A DNA stretch of 64,000 nt from Przewalskia tangutica (lineage: Eukaryota; Streptophyta; Magnoliopsida; Solanales; Solanaceae). The position numbers and the translations under genes were made by a program. Below the pieces are notes generated by a model. The model did not search any database. It was not told where the DNA came from and saw nothing but the letters and a program-made list of their open reading frames with translations. How positions within the stretch are numbered: the first letter of the stretch is position 1; every line of letters begins with the position of its first letter. The stretch covers positions 30,604,446 to 30,668,445 of the forward strand of contig CM056724.1 in the NCBI GenBank assembly GCA_029844215.1, read 5' to 3'. Positions 44,954-56,475 of this stretch are shown here, in pieces.

Positions 44954-45904
44954 CCAAGGGTATGGCCTAACTGTAAAACAGTAAAAGTGGCTGAAAATTA
45001 TGGGAGATCATGATTCAAATGCCTACATAAACAGAAATCACTAGATTATTGATTCTACCCAAGACTAGATGGGTAAAGTTATCCCGTACTTTTGTTGGTA
45101 TGAGGTAATAAGTACCTGAAGGTTAGGGATGGGCAAAAAATCCGAAGAACCGAAAAAACCGAACTGGAAAAAAACCCGATTTCGGTTCGGTTCTTTTTTT
45201 CCGGTATGAACCGAACCGAAAAAATCGGGCATATTAGTCATTAATCTTATTTTTTATTTTAGGCTACTACTATCTCTTAAATCATAGTCATTGAAGTTAA
45301 TCTATAAAACTTTTATGGAAGTCGAACTTGATTACATATCACGGAAGCATTAATTAGGGAGAGAAGAAAGTAATTATAATTTGATGAAATTTTAAACGGT
45401 CATAACTATGCGCTCGGGCATTCGTTTGACCAAATATTTTTTTAATTTTGCGTAATTTTTTGAGGCGGGGCCGTCCCAAACTGACGCAAGGTGGTTTGGC
45501 AACGCCAATTTCTGAAAAAATGTACGCCTTCCCAATTGATTTGACGTTTCCTCAAATCGGTTTCTAATTTTCCCTTTTCTTTAGTATATATCTCACGATA
45601 TACAATACATTTCAACGTCCAAATTTCGTAGTAATGTCGGTGTGAATGTCAAATTTCAGTTTTGAAAATTCAATTTCAAAAAAAAAAAGACCCGACCCAC
45701 TGAAAAAATCGAGAAAAACCCGATGTATCTGATACGTTCGGCGATATAAATCAAACATATCAGTTTTTTTAAAATAGTTTGATTCGTTTTTTAAAAAAAA
45801 AAAAAAAATTCGATACAAAACCAGTATGAACTGATATATGCCCACCCCTACTCAAGGTGGGGAAACTGGTCTGAATGATAACCCGGAAACCATTGTTATG
45901 AAAA
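44954..45904 (+). mobile_element. Diverged SINE, split by a hAT element
   Basis: The left part (44954-45123) has AAGGGTATGGCCTAACT, ATTCAAATGCC and ACCCAAGACTAGATGGGTAAAG. The right part (45851-45904) has AAGGTGGGGAAACTGG and CCCGGAAACCATTGTTATG followed by A-rich sequence. Together they follow the order of the solanaceous SINE at 43048. The hAT insertion divides them at 45123/45851. Confidence 0.6.
45124..45850. mobile_element. Non-autonomous hAT-like transposon
   Basis: The termini TAGGGATGGGCA (45124) and the complement of TAGGGGTGGGCA (ending 45850) form 12-bp inverted repeats with one mismatch. Flanks CTGAAGGT (45116-45123) and CTCAAGGT (45851-45858) are an 8-bp target duplication with one mismatch, as for hAT. 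The interior is AT-rich with no transposase; subterminal CGGTTCGGTT and CCGAACCG words form inverted pairs. Confidence 0.78.
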
Positions 45905-45905
45905 A

Positions 45906-45955
45906 GGATCTGATAATCATCTTTCTATTTGGATCTGATAATCATCTTTCTATTT
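45906..45955 (+). repeat. 25-bp perfect tandem duplication
   Basis: The 25 bases at 45906-45930 are repeated exactly at 45931-45955 (starting GGATCTGATAATCATC). It sits just beyond the SINE tail. Confidence 0.9.
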
Positions 45956-46164
45956 GACACACATATATAAGTAGTTCGAAATTGCATTAGGACGTCGCCA
46001 TGACTTTTTGGAATTACTGCAATGTTGTTGTTGTTATAACTTGGAAAGTACTCAACCATTGCCATCTAAGTAGCTCTAAGAAATTTGCATCTTGCACTTT
46101 CAATATTTTCCTTTTCGTATGTTGCCTGTTAAAATATATAACTATCTTCACTGCTTATTCTTTA

Positions 46165-46481
46165 GGGGAAAAAAACTCAAATATGTCATCGAACTATTAT
46201 AAATGACTCATTTATGTCACTTGTCAAGTTTGACTCATTTATGTCATTGCCGTTACCAAAATGACTCATTCATGCCATTACCGTTACCAATATGGCTCAT
46301 TCATGTCATTTTTCATTAACTCCAGTGTTAATAAAAATGGTATTTGTAAAACCGACGATAATGCAAAATGACATGAATGAGCCATTGTGATAACAGTGAT
46401 GACATAAATGAGTCAAAATATTGACGAGTGATATAAATGAGTCATTTCCGATAGTTCGATGACATATTTGAGTCTTTTCTC
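46165..46481. mobile_element. Mutator-like MITE with 9-bp target duplication
   Basis: Perfect flanks TATTCTTTA occur at 46156-46164 and 46482-46490. The termini share ACTCAAATATGTCATCGAAC in inverted orientation, and the inverted repeats extend through most of the 317-bp element with repeated GACTCATTTATGTCA words. No coding capacity. Confidence 0.88.
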
Positions 46482-46946
46482 TATTCTTTATTTCCCCTTT
46501 TTCTGCATACATTGGGAGCAAATTGAGTCTTCACAAGACTCTCATCGCCACAAGAAGTCCCGTTTTGAGAGATGCCACCGCTTAGACCTCAAATCATCAT
46601 CCGCTCTATAACTTATTTCTCTCGTGAAGGGTTTTGTCGGATTCGTACACGCAGCGAAATTTGAAAATTTATGTTTCAAACCCGACGACAGTCAAACTGT
46701 AGGATGATTACACAATGTAAAATAACACAAAGCAGAATGTAATACTTCGAACGAAGACTTACATTATAGATAGCAATCCGAATATTGAGGCTTTGTGTAG
46801 TCCGAGGGTGCACATGCAATAGTCCCTCGATTTGCAAGTCAGAAACTATGATGTAATTTCTCCTTTGGAAAACTAGGAATTCCAACAGATTCGAGAGAGT
46901 TTAATCTTATGAAAAGATGGTGTATAAAATATGAGGCTAAACCCTG

Positions 46947-46954
46947 TATATATA
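46947..46954 (-). promoter_or_regulatory. TATA box of the copia 3' LTR
   Basis: The minus strand reads CAGCTATATATACAGGG. It is present only in the 3' LTR; the matching part of the 5' LTR is deleted. Confidence 0.55.
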
Positions 46955-47037
46955 GCTGAATAAATCAGTTAGGGTATCCCTCGTGGGCCAGGCCTAGAAA
47001 CCGAAACAGAGTGGGTCATTTCGGACCCACTAGACGC

Positions 47038-47121
47038 GTGTCGGCACCGCGGCTCTGAGTAAGTGGCACCACGACGCTATGGCGCCATGGCCCTGACTCA
47101 CCTGCGCCGTGGCCCTGCTCC
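47038..47121 (-). repeat. GGCGCC-rich word cluster in the copia U3
   Basis: It contains CGGCACCGCGGCTCTG, ATGGCGCCATGGCCCTG and TGCGCCGTGGCCCTG in an AT-rich LTR. The words closely match those in the Athila LTR (GGCGCCACGGCCCTG at about 6932) although the two elements are of different superfamilies. It lies about 85-170 bases upstream of the TATA motif. Confidence 0.75.
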
Positions 47122-48169
47122 AATTTTGTTTCGTTTCTGTTTTATTCTAATGTCTCGATTATCAACCGAACATTTATATACTCTCTGATTACATCATTGA
47201 ATCGACGGAACAATTGACTTAGTGTTACCCTTCAGGCCTTTACATATTGACACTAATAACATTAGAAGTGCACTTTAACTCTGAAGCTGCGTCGGAAGAC
47301 GAACTCAATATGTAAAGTTTAGCTACACGAAACATGTGAACTGAACCTCTATGTGGGAAGATAAAATCCTTTCCTTTCATTCATGACACACTCAATCAAG
47401 CTTAGGATTTGTCAAGTGTCTATGCAAATGACTTGATCATTATAACTCATCTATATTAGTTGACAATAGGACCATGTCAAAACATGTCCATTGCATTGGC
47501 TAATGACTTAGTCAACCTAATACCATATGAGTGTCTGAGTGTTCACTTGAATATACATTCAAGGAATGAATCCTAATCTTGGCTCACATACCACATTTAA
47601 TCTACTTCGTAATGCACCCAAAACAAGCCGCGTCTCAACCTATAAGGCATTTGAGTTTATGACAGGATCAAAGTATATTACTCCGTAAACAAGGTGATAT
47701 TGACCTCAAGTCTAAGGACTTATATCTCTCATATGCCGATGACGTTATAGACATATAACAAAACAATACATCAGCAGGGTATACCAATACTTTAACAAGT
47801 ATCCATGTGTCCATCATGAGTTACCATAACTCGTAGCAAGTGAGACATACTACATCCTCTAAGGATATGATGCAGATCACATGTCGACGTATCACATATC
47901 ATCGATATCTCAATCTCGATGATCATTAGTCGAGGTAATTTAAGAGTTACGTTATAACATTAATTCTCACATCATTAATAAACACGTCAACTCTAGGGAT
48001 GCATTTATAGAATATTATAAACAATCAACTAATAATTCAACAAATGCAAATGCCATAATATTAATCATCATTAATATAAATACGAATGTGTATAAAGTAC
48101 ATTTTGTCCTAATACAGATTGTCTCTAGGACATACATATAATTTCAATCTCCCACTTGGCCTAGAGCCA

Positions 48170-48919
48170 ATCACCAACATATCTAATACTCATGTTCTCA
48201 AAATGACCATTATGCTTCATCAAGCTTAATGGTTTAGTAAACGGGTCTGCTAGATTATTGTCTGTGGGAACATAATCTATCCTAATATCTTCAGCTTCCA
48301 CCATCTCTCGGAGAATGTGGTACTTACTCGGTACATGCTTGTTTCTGTTAGTTGATCTTGGTTCCTTTGCTTGTGCAATAGCACCAGTGTTGTCACAATA
48401 AATGATTATTGGACAACTAGCACTCGGAACAACCCCTAGTTCCTTTAGGAACTCAGAAATCGCGACAGCTTTCTTAGCAGCTTCCGATCCAGCAATGTAC
48501 TCCGCTTCAGTAGTCGAGTCAACAGTAATAGCTTATTTGGAACTCTTCCAGCTCACTGCTCCTCCATTGAAAATGAACGTGTAACCAGACTGAGATTTGA
48601 AATCATCAACATCTGTCTGGAAACTAGCATCAGTATACCTAGTGGCAACCAACTTATCTGCTCCACCATAGACTAAGAAGTAATCTTTAGTACGTCTTAG
48701 ATACTTAAAAATACTCTTGACTGCCTTCCAGTGTTCCTCACCAGGATTCTGCTGGAACTTGAAAGTCATACTAAGTGCAAAGGCCACATCTGGTCTAGTA
48801 CAAGTCATGACATACATGATTGATCCTATAACCGAAGCATATGGGATCTTCTTCATGCGCTTAAGTTCTACAGCACTAGAAGGGCAACCCTTCTTAGATA
48901 ACTTGATGCCTTGACCCAT
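48170..48919 (-). pseudogene. Copia RNase H
   Basis: The minus strand reads YASVIGSIMYVMTCTRPDVAF, YTDASFQTDVDDFKSQSGY and SWKSSK, then a stop at about 48532. It continues as TTEAEYIAGSEAAKKAVA, YCDNTGAIAQAKEP and NLADPFTKPLS. The catalytic Asp/Glu positions are recognisable. One in-frame stop interrupts it. Confidence 0.88.
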
Positions 48920-50145
48920 TGGAAGACCGTATTTCTTAGAATTCTCATTGAAAAACGTCTAAGAACTTTGTCTATGTAGATTGACTGTGACATCCCCAAC
49001 AATCTATTAGGTCTATCTCTATAGATCCTAATTCCCAGAATGCATGCTTCACCTAAATCCTTCATCATGAAGGTCTTGGACAACCAATCCTTAACTGACT
49101 GCATGAGAGTCTTATTGTCTCCCATTATCAATATGTCATCAACATATATAATAATGAAGACAATACCCTCATCCTTGCGTTTGATATAAACACAAGGATC
49201 CTATTTGCTTATGCGAAATCAAAAGATTTGATAGCCTTATCAAAATAAATATTCCAACTCCTTGAGGCCTGCTTAAGCCCATAAATGGACTTATGTAGAC
49301 TGCACACATCATTTGGTCTAGACTCGGATTAAAAACCCTCGGGTTATTTTATATACACTTCCTCAATTAGATTACTATTGAGGAATGCAGTTTTGACGTC
49401 CATCTGCCAAATGTCATAATCATAAAGTGCAATTATAACAAGCAAAATCCGAATAGACTTTATCTTAGCCACCGGTGAAAAGAATTCATCATAATCCACG
49501 CCAGGACGCTGAGTAAAACCTTTAGCCACTAGTCTAGCTTTATAAGTCTGAACCTTGTCAGATGCATCAATCTTCTTCTTGAAGACCCATTTTCTTCCTA
49601 TGGGTTTAACCCCATTTGGCAAATCAACCAAATTCCACACTTGATTGATATACATAGATTCTATTTTGGATTTCATGTCTTCTTGCCATCTCTTCGAATC
49701 AATGTCTAGCATTGCTTCGCTGTAGGTTCTAGGCTCGTCATCATCTGGAATATCTAGCTCATTTTGTGTTTCCACAAGTAGATTTAGTCTTTTCGGAGGA
49801 CGATGAGTTCGGCGCACCACTGAGTTGAGTGTCTTGCGATTCGATTCAGGTATGTTCTGATTCTGAGAAGGTTCTTGTGTACTGGTTGATCTACCAATAT
49901 TAGAGCTTTCAGGAATATCATTTTCATGTCTTTCCTGAATGGGAGAAGGTGCAACTGGTGCACTTGCTCCCAAGGTTTGTGCAGGAAGGTCTTGCATTTC
50001 TGCATCTCTCCTCGTAGCACTCCCACTGGCTGAAGGGCGTACCTTGATTACCCAATCCTCGCCACAAGCTCCCACTGAATCCTTGCCTTGTTCACTCGGA
50101 AATGGTTCAACCTCTATGTTACTTTGTTCTTGAATTTCTTCAAGT
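48868..50145 (-). pseudogene. Copia reverse transcriptase
   Basis: ALYDYDIWQMDVKTAFLN and the upstream DSKRWQEDMKSKIESM and NGVKPIGRKWVFKKKID mark fingers and palm to 49344. After a broken stretch the active-site YVDD is intact at 49135-49146, followed by LSKTFMMKDLGEACILGI. Stops and a frameshift between 49344 and 49150 destroy the ORF. Confidence 0.88.
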
Positions 50146-50741
50146 TAGATCTCTGTGCAACTCTCTTCCTTGTAGACATATTCATCTTCAAGAAAAGTTG
50201 CGTTCCTAGAAACAAATATCTTATGTTCTCCAGAAAGATAGAAATAGTATCCCTTAGTTTCCTTTGGATACCCAACGAAGTAACATTTCTCACTTTTAGA
50301 CTCCAACTTATCAGTGATCAACTTCTTGACATATGCAGGACACCCACAGGGCCTCATGTGTCTAAGTGATGGCTTCTTGCCACACCATACCTCATATGGT
50401 GTCTTTTCAACTGATTTAGAAGGAACTCTGTTCAGAACATATATCGAGGTTAAAATAGCGTATCCCCAAAGGTATGTAGGAAGAGCTGAAAAGCTTATCA
50501 TGGAACGAACCATGTCAAGCAAGGTTCGGTTTCTTCTCTCGGCAACACCATTCATCTGTGGTGTTCCAGGAGGTGTCCATTCAGAATGAACTCTATGTAG
50601 CTTTAAGTATTCAAGAAATTCTTTGCTTAAGTATTCACCCCCACGATCAGATCGGAGAGTCTTGATACTCTTTGAGATTTGTTTCTCAACTTCATACTTA
50701 AACTCCTTAAACTTCTCGAAGGCCTTAGATTTGTGTCTCAT
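50145..50741 (-). pseudogene. Copia integrase, C-terminal two thirds
   Basis: TLRSDRGGEYLSKEF carries the second catalytic Asp and GTPQMNGVAERRNRTLLDMV the Glu. The typical PYEVWCGKKPSLRHMRPCGC and KCYFVGYPKETKGYYFY follow. The zinc domain and first Asp should lie at 51020-50745, where stops interrupt the frame. Confidence 0.88.
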
Positions 50742-51019
50742 AAGTTACACATATCCATACCTCGATAAGTCGTCTGTAAAAATAATGAAGTAAGAGAAAC
50801 CTTCTCTAGCTTGAGTCGAAAATGGTCCACATACGTCAGTATGTACCAACTCAAGCACCTCCTTGGCACGGATCCCCTTTCTAGAAAGGGGTTTAATGGT
50901 CATCTTACCTTACAAACAGGATTCACAATTACCATAATATTGTAAGTCGAATGGTTCAAGGTAATTTAATTTCTCAACCTTTCTATCCTCGTTTGATTGA
51001 TATGACCAAGTCTGCAATG

Positions 51020-51478
51020 TCACAAGTATGTAGAATTTCTTTCATTTAACTTAGCTCTTTTATTTTGTATATTAAAAATTTCCCTGCGGCAGTTTAATGT
51101 ATACAATTCATTCACAAGAGGCGCAATTCCATACACAACATTATCATAAGTCAAAATCATATTGCTATTATTAATGCTTGAGGAAAAGCCCTCAGTGTCA
51201 AGACCAGGAATGGAAATAATGTTTCTTGTCAAAGAAGGAACATAATAACAATTGTTTAACATTAAAATATTGCCAGTAGGTAAATCTAATCTATAATCTC
51301 CCACGCGCTCAACATCAACACGTGATCCGTTTCCGACGCACAGGTCCACATCATGAGGTCCGACCTTCCTGCTATTAGTTAGCCCCTGCACATTTGTACA
51401 AATGTGTGAGCCACAAGCGGTATCTAGTACCCAGGAATGAAAATCATTTATAGATAGATTAATTTCAATTACAAACAT
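51020..51478 (-). pseudogene. Copia protease and pre-integrase region
   Basis: FHSWVLDTACGSHICTNVQ holds the aspartic-protease motif (DTA here, DTG or DSG in most). VDVERVGDYRLDLPTGN and NCYYVPSLTRNIISI follow, typical of copia. It is in the same frame as gag, separated by two stops. Confidence 0.85.
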
Positions 51479-51481
51479 ACC

Positions 51482-52330
51482 TTATCCACTAGAGGATGGT
51501 GCACCTGGTGCCATCCCTCCTTCTGGATTTGTACAGTCCTTCCTTCAATGCCCCTTCCTGTTGCAGTTCATGCACACATCTGATGCTGTAAGTTTCTTCT
51601 TCTTCTTCGCCCCTCCTTTGGGCTTCATTGCTGCTGCCGGAGCAACAGCTTTGCCCTTCTTCTTCTGTTGTCCCTTACCTTTCGGTTTGGTATAAGTAGA
51701 GGAGCCAACCATCATAATAGGTTTGCTTTTGGAGACCGAAGATTTAAAAGTTTTCAGCATATTGTACAATTCTGGCAACTTCGCCTTAGTTCTATTCATA
51801 TTGTAATTTATAATGAAACTCTCAAACGAACGTGGAAGTGAATGGAGAATGAGTGTGGTAGCGACTCTGTCATGAAACTTTATTTCAATGGATGTCAACC
51901 TTTCTATCAACTCAATCATTTTCAGCACATGTGGAGACACCTGACCCCCTTCAATGAGTTTGCACTTGAAAAGTTCTATGAGCAGTTCATACTCCATTTT
52001 CTGAGACTGCGAGTCATAGAGACTCTTCAAATGTACAAGCATTTCATTGGGCCTCATGCTATCATGTTGTCTTTGTAATGTAGGAGACATAGAAGAAAAC
52101 ATCAAACACTGAGTTGAAATGACATCATCATAATTTTTTTGATAAGCCACTTTATCAAAGGTTGTATATTCGGCAGAGTCCTCCGCAGTCACTGTAGGGA
52201 ATACCTGGTCCAATGTATATTCAATTTTCTCTTGTCTCAGGACTATTCTCACATTCCTAAGCCAATCTATAAAGTTGGGTCCAGTCAATCTATTGGATTC
52301 CATTAGCATTTTCATTGAGAAGTTCGACAT
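51482..52330 (-). pseudogene. Copia gag
   Basis: Starts at 52330 with MSNFSMKMLMESNRLTGPNF, then WLRNVRIVLRQEKIEYTLDQ and LLIELFKCKLIEGGQVSPHV, a copia gag core. The zinc knuckle CMNCNRKGH is followed by a stop where Trp is expected, then RKDC, so CX2CX4HX4C is broken only by that stop near 51545. It would form the particle shell. Confidence 0.88.
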
Positions 52331-53343
52331 CCTGAAGATCTGAAAATATAGGTAGACAGGAAAAATGCAATAAAAAATTCATTCTCCTAATTATACACAT
52401 TCATAATATGCTAATTTAACATGACTTTTTGTTTTAATTAGATCCCACTATTTTGCATACTTTTACGACCCTAAGGTAGAATACAGACTTAAAACATTTT
52501 TAAGGTCATAATGGGCCAAGATCCAAACATATGCTATATTTGTGTTTGCTTTGGCTGATAACTTCAATAGCACAATTCGGTAGGTTCTCAACCAATTGTA
52601 AAGCTTATTCACAACTCTTGGTTTGATTAAACACCTTTTATTTAATCTTACGTCTTTAGATTAGTCCGACACTTTGGCGCCAAGATTCATCTAAACAAGT
52701 CAACCCCATTATGCGATTGCGTTTAAGTACCTAAGTAAATTTAGCCTTTGCAAGCAAACACTTTGGTGTAAATACCTACAAAAGTTTATCCTCTACTTTT
52801 ACTTTAACACATCTATGAAAGAGCCTGAGTCCTCGTAGACTTAGAGGAAATGCTTTGGCATAAATACTCGTTTCGCCGAAAAGTATTTTGCACCCTAACA
52901 ATTATAATGGACGACGCGTTTTAATTAGATTTGTATTTTAATGTTTGGGGAATATTTTTCAGTTTTGGGGATTTCAATCAAGATCAATAATTATGTCATA
53001 CATCATATGACATCCTATCACGCAATTTCTAAACACATTTAGATGAGTAACCATCAAACCCATTAGGCATGATATAAGATGATTTTAATCACATACTGAG
53101 CGCAGTCTACCCAGACAGTTATAGCGGTCATTAAAAGTAAACAATTACTGGGCGCCGCCTACCCAGACAATAATTGCGAACGCTATGCTAATAATTTAAA
53201 TGCATCACATTCAAACACTTAACACATTTGTATATTATAATAATATACTATTAATGATAATTATGAGTTTATTTGTCTAAATTCTAAAACTATGTCTTTG
53301 CCAAACAGTCCCTAAACATTTTTTGATTTTAAAATTCTAATTT
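52331..53343 (-). other. Copia leader / altered 5' region
   Basis: There is no ORF. Two variants of CGC(A)GTCTACCCAGACAG lie near 53102 and 53156. The expected LTR end and primer-binding site (complement of TGGTATCAGAGC) are absent next to 53344. The stretch may be the normal leader brought next to the broken LTR by deletion. Confidence 0.5.
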
Positions 53344-54318
53344 TCAACCGAACATTTATATACTCTCTGATTACATCCTTGAATCGACGGAACAATTGAC
53401 TTAGTGTTACCCTTCAGGCCTTTACATATTAACACTAATAACATTAGGGTCTACACGAAACTCCTAGACTGCGCCGAAAGACGAACTCAATATGTAAAGT
53501 TTAGCTACACGAAACATGTGAACTGAACCTCTATGTGGGAAGATAAAATTATTTAATTCATGACACACTCAATCAAGCTTAGGATTTGTCAAGTGTCTAT
53601 CCAAATGGCTTGATCATTATAACTCATCTATATTAGTTGACAACAGGACCATGTCAAAACATGTCCATTGCGCCATTGACTTAGTCAACCTAATACCATA
53701 TGAGTGTCTTAGTGTTCACTTGAATATACATTCAAGGAATGAATCATAATCTTTGCTCACATACCACCTTTAATATACTTCATAATGCACCCAAAACAAG
53801 ACGCGTCTCAACCTATAAGACATTTGAGCTTAGGACATGATCAAAGTACATTACTCCGTAAACAAGGTGATATTGACCTCAAGTATAAGGACTTCTATCT
53901 CCCACATGCCGATGACGTTATAGACATATAACAAAACAGTACATCAGCAGGGTATACCAATACTTTAACAAGTATCCATGTGTCCATCATGAGTTGTCAT
54001 AACTCGTAGCAAGTGAGACATACTACATCCCCTAAGGATATGATGCAGACCACATGTCGACGTATCACATATCATCGATATCCAAATATCAATGATCATT
54101 TGTCGAGGTAATTTAAGAGTTACGTTATAACATTAATTCTCACATCATTAATAAACACGTCAACTCTAGGAATGCATTTATAGAATATTATAAACAATCA
54201 ACTAATAATTCAACAAATGAAAATGCATAATATTAATTATTATTAATATAAATACGAATGTGTATAAAATACATTTTGTCCTAATACAGATTGTCTCTAA
54301 GACATACATATACTTTCA
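53344..54318 (-). repeat. Copia 5' LTR, truncated
   Basis: Matches 47162-48146 of the 3' LTR from TGAAAGTATATGTATG at 54318 down to the TCAACCG block at 53344. The downstream 537 bases (GC cluster, TATA, R and U5) are missing. Both copies have AATTAG/ATTCTAAT-like words near the breakpoint. Confidence 0.85.
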
Positions 54319-54323
54319 TCTCG

Positions 54324-54880
54324 CTCCCTCAAAATGCATTCGAACAAAACTCGAGAAGAGGGGCGAGAGAGATGACAAATACTCCTCTATATTCTTTTTT
54401 GTTATTATGTTGTGTACTTGTGTTTGCTGCTTCTTTTTTTTTTTGAAACTTGTATTATGTGATTCCTATTTGTCCTTTGGTTAACAATAAAATAGCTATT
54501 TTGGTTTTCAAGGAATTCCCATTTGGTAAACATACCAAAACGTATCCACATAGGCCTATTAAGCTTTGATAAATAATTTGCTAAATCCTTTCACTAATAT
54601 CTTTTGTTATTTAGTCCCAAAAGCTTTAAATTTAGTGCTTCAGTGACTACTTGTTGTCCTAATGATTTTCATCTAAATATGTACTCATGTTTTCTTTTTA
54701 ACTTTTTCCAAGCAATGCGAGAAGCCGGCTTTAAAATGACGTTTTTGCTATCCGAAATCAGATTTAGTTTAAGCTGCAAGTCTTGTTCTCAAATTCATTC
54801 TATGACTGATCACTTTTGAAAATAATAGAATGATCACTTTTGAAAATAATGCCCAACTATTGCCCTTATTAAATCAAATA
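54324..54880. other. Unassigned AT-rich sequence
   Basis: No gene or element terminus was recognised. A short direct duplication of GATCACTTTTGAAAATAAT lies at about 54809-54850. Confidence 0.5.
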
Positions 54881-56264
54881 TGTAACACCCCATAATTTGG
54901 TACGCAAATGAGAGCATGGTTAGTCGACTTGTGTTCCGGAAATCCCTGACCCTTCCCGAGGGTCACCTATGATTTAAATGGATGCTAGGAAGGTTGCGGA
55001 AGGTTAGAGGTCAATCGGATTGAAGGAATCATCCCTCGATGAAGTTCAACGAAGTTAGAGTGATACGCTAACATTTTGTGTCGCGGATGAGATCCGCCTC
55101 GCAGATGGGGGCACAAAATACAAGCAAAAGTTGAGGGTATTTCTGGAAGGAAATGCGGCCGCATATGGGCCCGCATATGGCCTCGCATACGGGAGGCGGT
55201 GGCCGACTTTTTTGGCTATTTAAGCGGTGCTTAGTGTTATTTCTTTATTTTTTGACCTCCACAAGTCCTAGACTCTTCTAAACTCTACCTATACCATCTA
55301 CAAGGGTTCCTATACTTATCCTAAGACAAACCACTCCTCTCTTCCCTTAGTAGTTAAGTAGAAGCGGTAGAACCACCTAGTTGGTATTGTTGTGGAGGTG
55401 TATCTTTCTCTTAGCTAAAGAAGGGTTGTTGAAGAGGTTTATCTTGATAGTATAAGGTATGTTCTCCTTCCTTAACTATGATATGGTCATTTATAGGTCT
55501 TAGCTAAGTTGTGTGGGAAGGTAGTACAAGTTTAACACTTGGAGAAGTTATGTTGTTATTGTAATTTATTGGGCTGTTTATTAAGGTATTTATGATGAGT
55601 TTAAAGATGGAGATTGTGATGTAGATGGATGGTTGTGTATTTAATATGTTGAGCTTGTTAGATGGACATGAGGGAGGTGAAGATAATAAGGGGAGATGTT
55701 GTCCAAATTGACATAAAACGAGCTTGTCGTACTTTCATATCGAAATCTAATTCTATAAACTAAGCGATGATTCCTAATTATAGTTGTAGATTGACGCAAA
55801 CGATCGAATGTATCTGTTAGCTTGCAAGAAGGGAATGTCAAAGGTATGTTAAGACTCACTCTTTCTTTATTTTGGCATGATTGTTAAAATGACGACGTGT
55901 GATGAAACATATGTTAAAGAGACTCTATTCGATCTAGGGAAAACATGTTGATGACTTGTGACTCCTAGTTGACTCGTATGAAATAAGTACTCATTGAGCA
56001 TAGGTTCCAACTACTACTAGGGGGTTAATGACCTTACGTCACTCCGATGAGTTCACGACTCCTTCTAGTGCCTTCAATGATAGTATGAGTCTGTGTGTAG
56101 GTCTAATAGTGACACATAAGCGAGAAGTAAGATTTTGTGTGTATGTACACTAGCTATAAGCACATGATTACGCATTTTTATTTATCATCGGGCTATGACC
56201 GGTTGGGCAGTTATGTATCCGTATTTACCATTTATTGGACAGACACGTATTTACCATTTATTGG
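54881..56264 (+). mobile_element. Ty3/gypsy LTR fragment cut by a later insertion
   Basis: Starts TGTAACACCCCATAATTTGG, a Tekay-like LTR terminus, after AAATA. A GC-rich palindromic stretch (GCGGCCGCATATGGGCCCGC at about 55155) precedes a TATTTAAG motif at 55218. The sequence is interrupted at 56265 by the Tat/Ogre-derived LTR; the rest presumably lies beyond the window. A 16-18 base repeat (ATTTACCATTTATTGG) occurs twice just before the junction. Confidence 0.7.
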
Positions 56265-56339
56265 TGTCACACCCATTTTCGGCCGCGACTTTAAAATAAA
56301 AGCTCCTGCTTAATAAAAGGTTAGAAAATAAAATAAAAT

Positions 56340-56475
56340 GATAAATAGTTAAAAATGCTTAAAAAGGTGTTAAAATGCTAAAAGTGCAAAAGGTGCTAAA
56401 TGCTAAAATGCTAAAGGGTGCTAAAATGTTAAAGGTGCTAAAGGGGCTAGAAATGCTAAAATGCTAAAGTGCTAA
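56340..56475 (-). repeat. TGCTAAAA-type microrepeat in the LTR
   Basis: (AAA)TGCTAAA units recur about a dozen times in 130 bases. The matching place in the other subfamily (about 17280-17330) has only one or two. Confidence 0.8.

Larger units (their letters stand above)
46625..48146 (-). repeat. Copia 3' LTR, full length
   Basis: Reads on the minus strand from TGAAATTATATGTATGTCC (48146) to CAAAACCCTTCA (46625), about 1.52 kb. The first ~985 bases match 53344-54318. A minus-strand TATA (TATATATA, 46947-46954) is preceded upstream by a GC-rich cluster at 47038-47121. The minus-strand ORF at 46676-46885 is not a gene. Confidence 0.85.
46625..54318 (-). mobile_element. Ty1/copia LTR retrotransposon, defective
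   Basis: Bounded by identical TCTCG at 46620-46624 and 54319-54323, with TG...CA ends. The 3' LTR is 46625-48146 and the truncated 5' LTR is 53344-54318. The polypurine tract (GGCCAAGTGGGAGAT on the minus strand) lies just above 48146. Gag, protease, integrase, RT and RNase H follow copia order on the minus strand, with several stops and frameshifts. About 540 bases are missing from the downstream end of the 5' LTR, and no initiator-Met primer site is visible. Confidence 0.88.
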
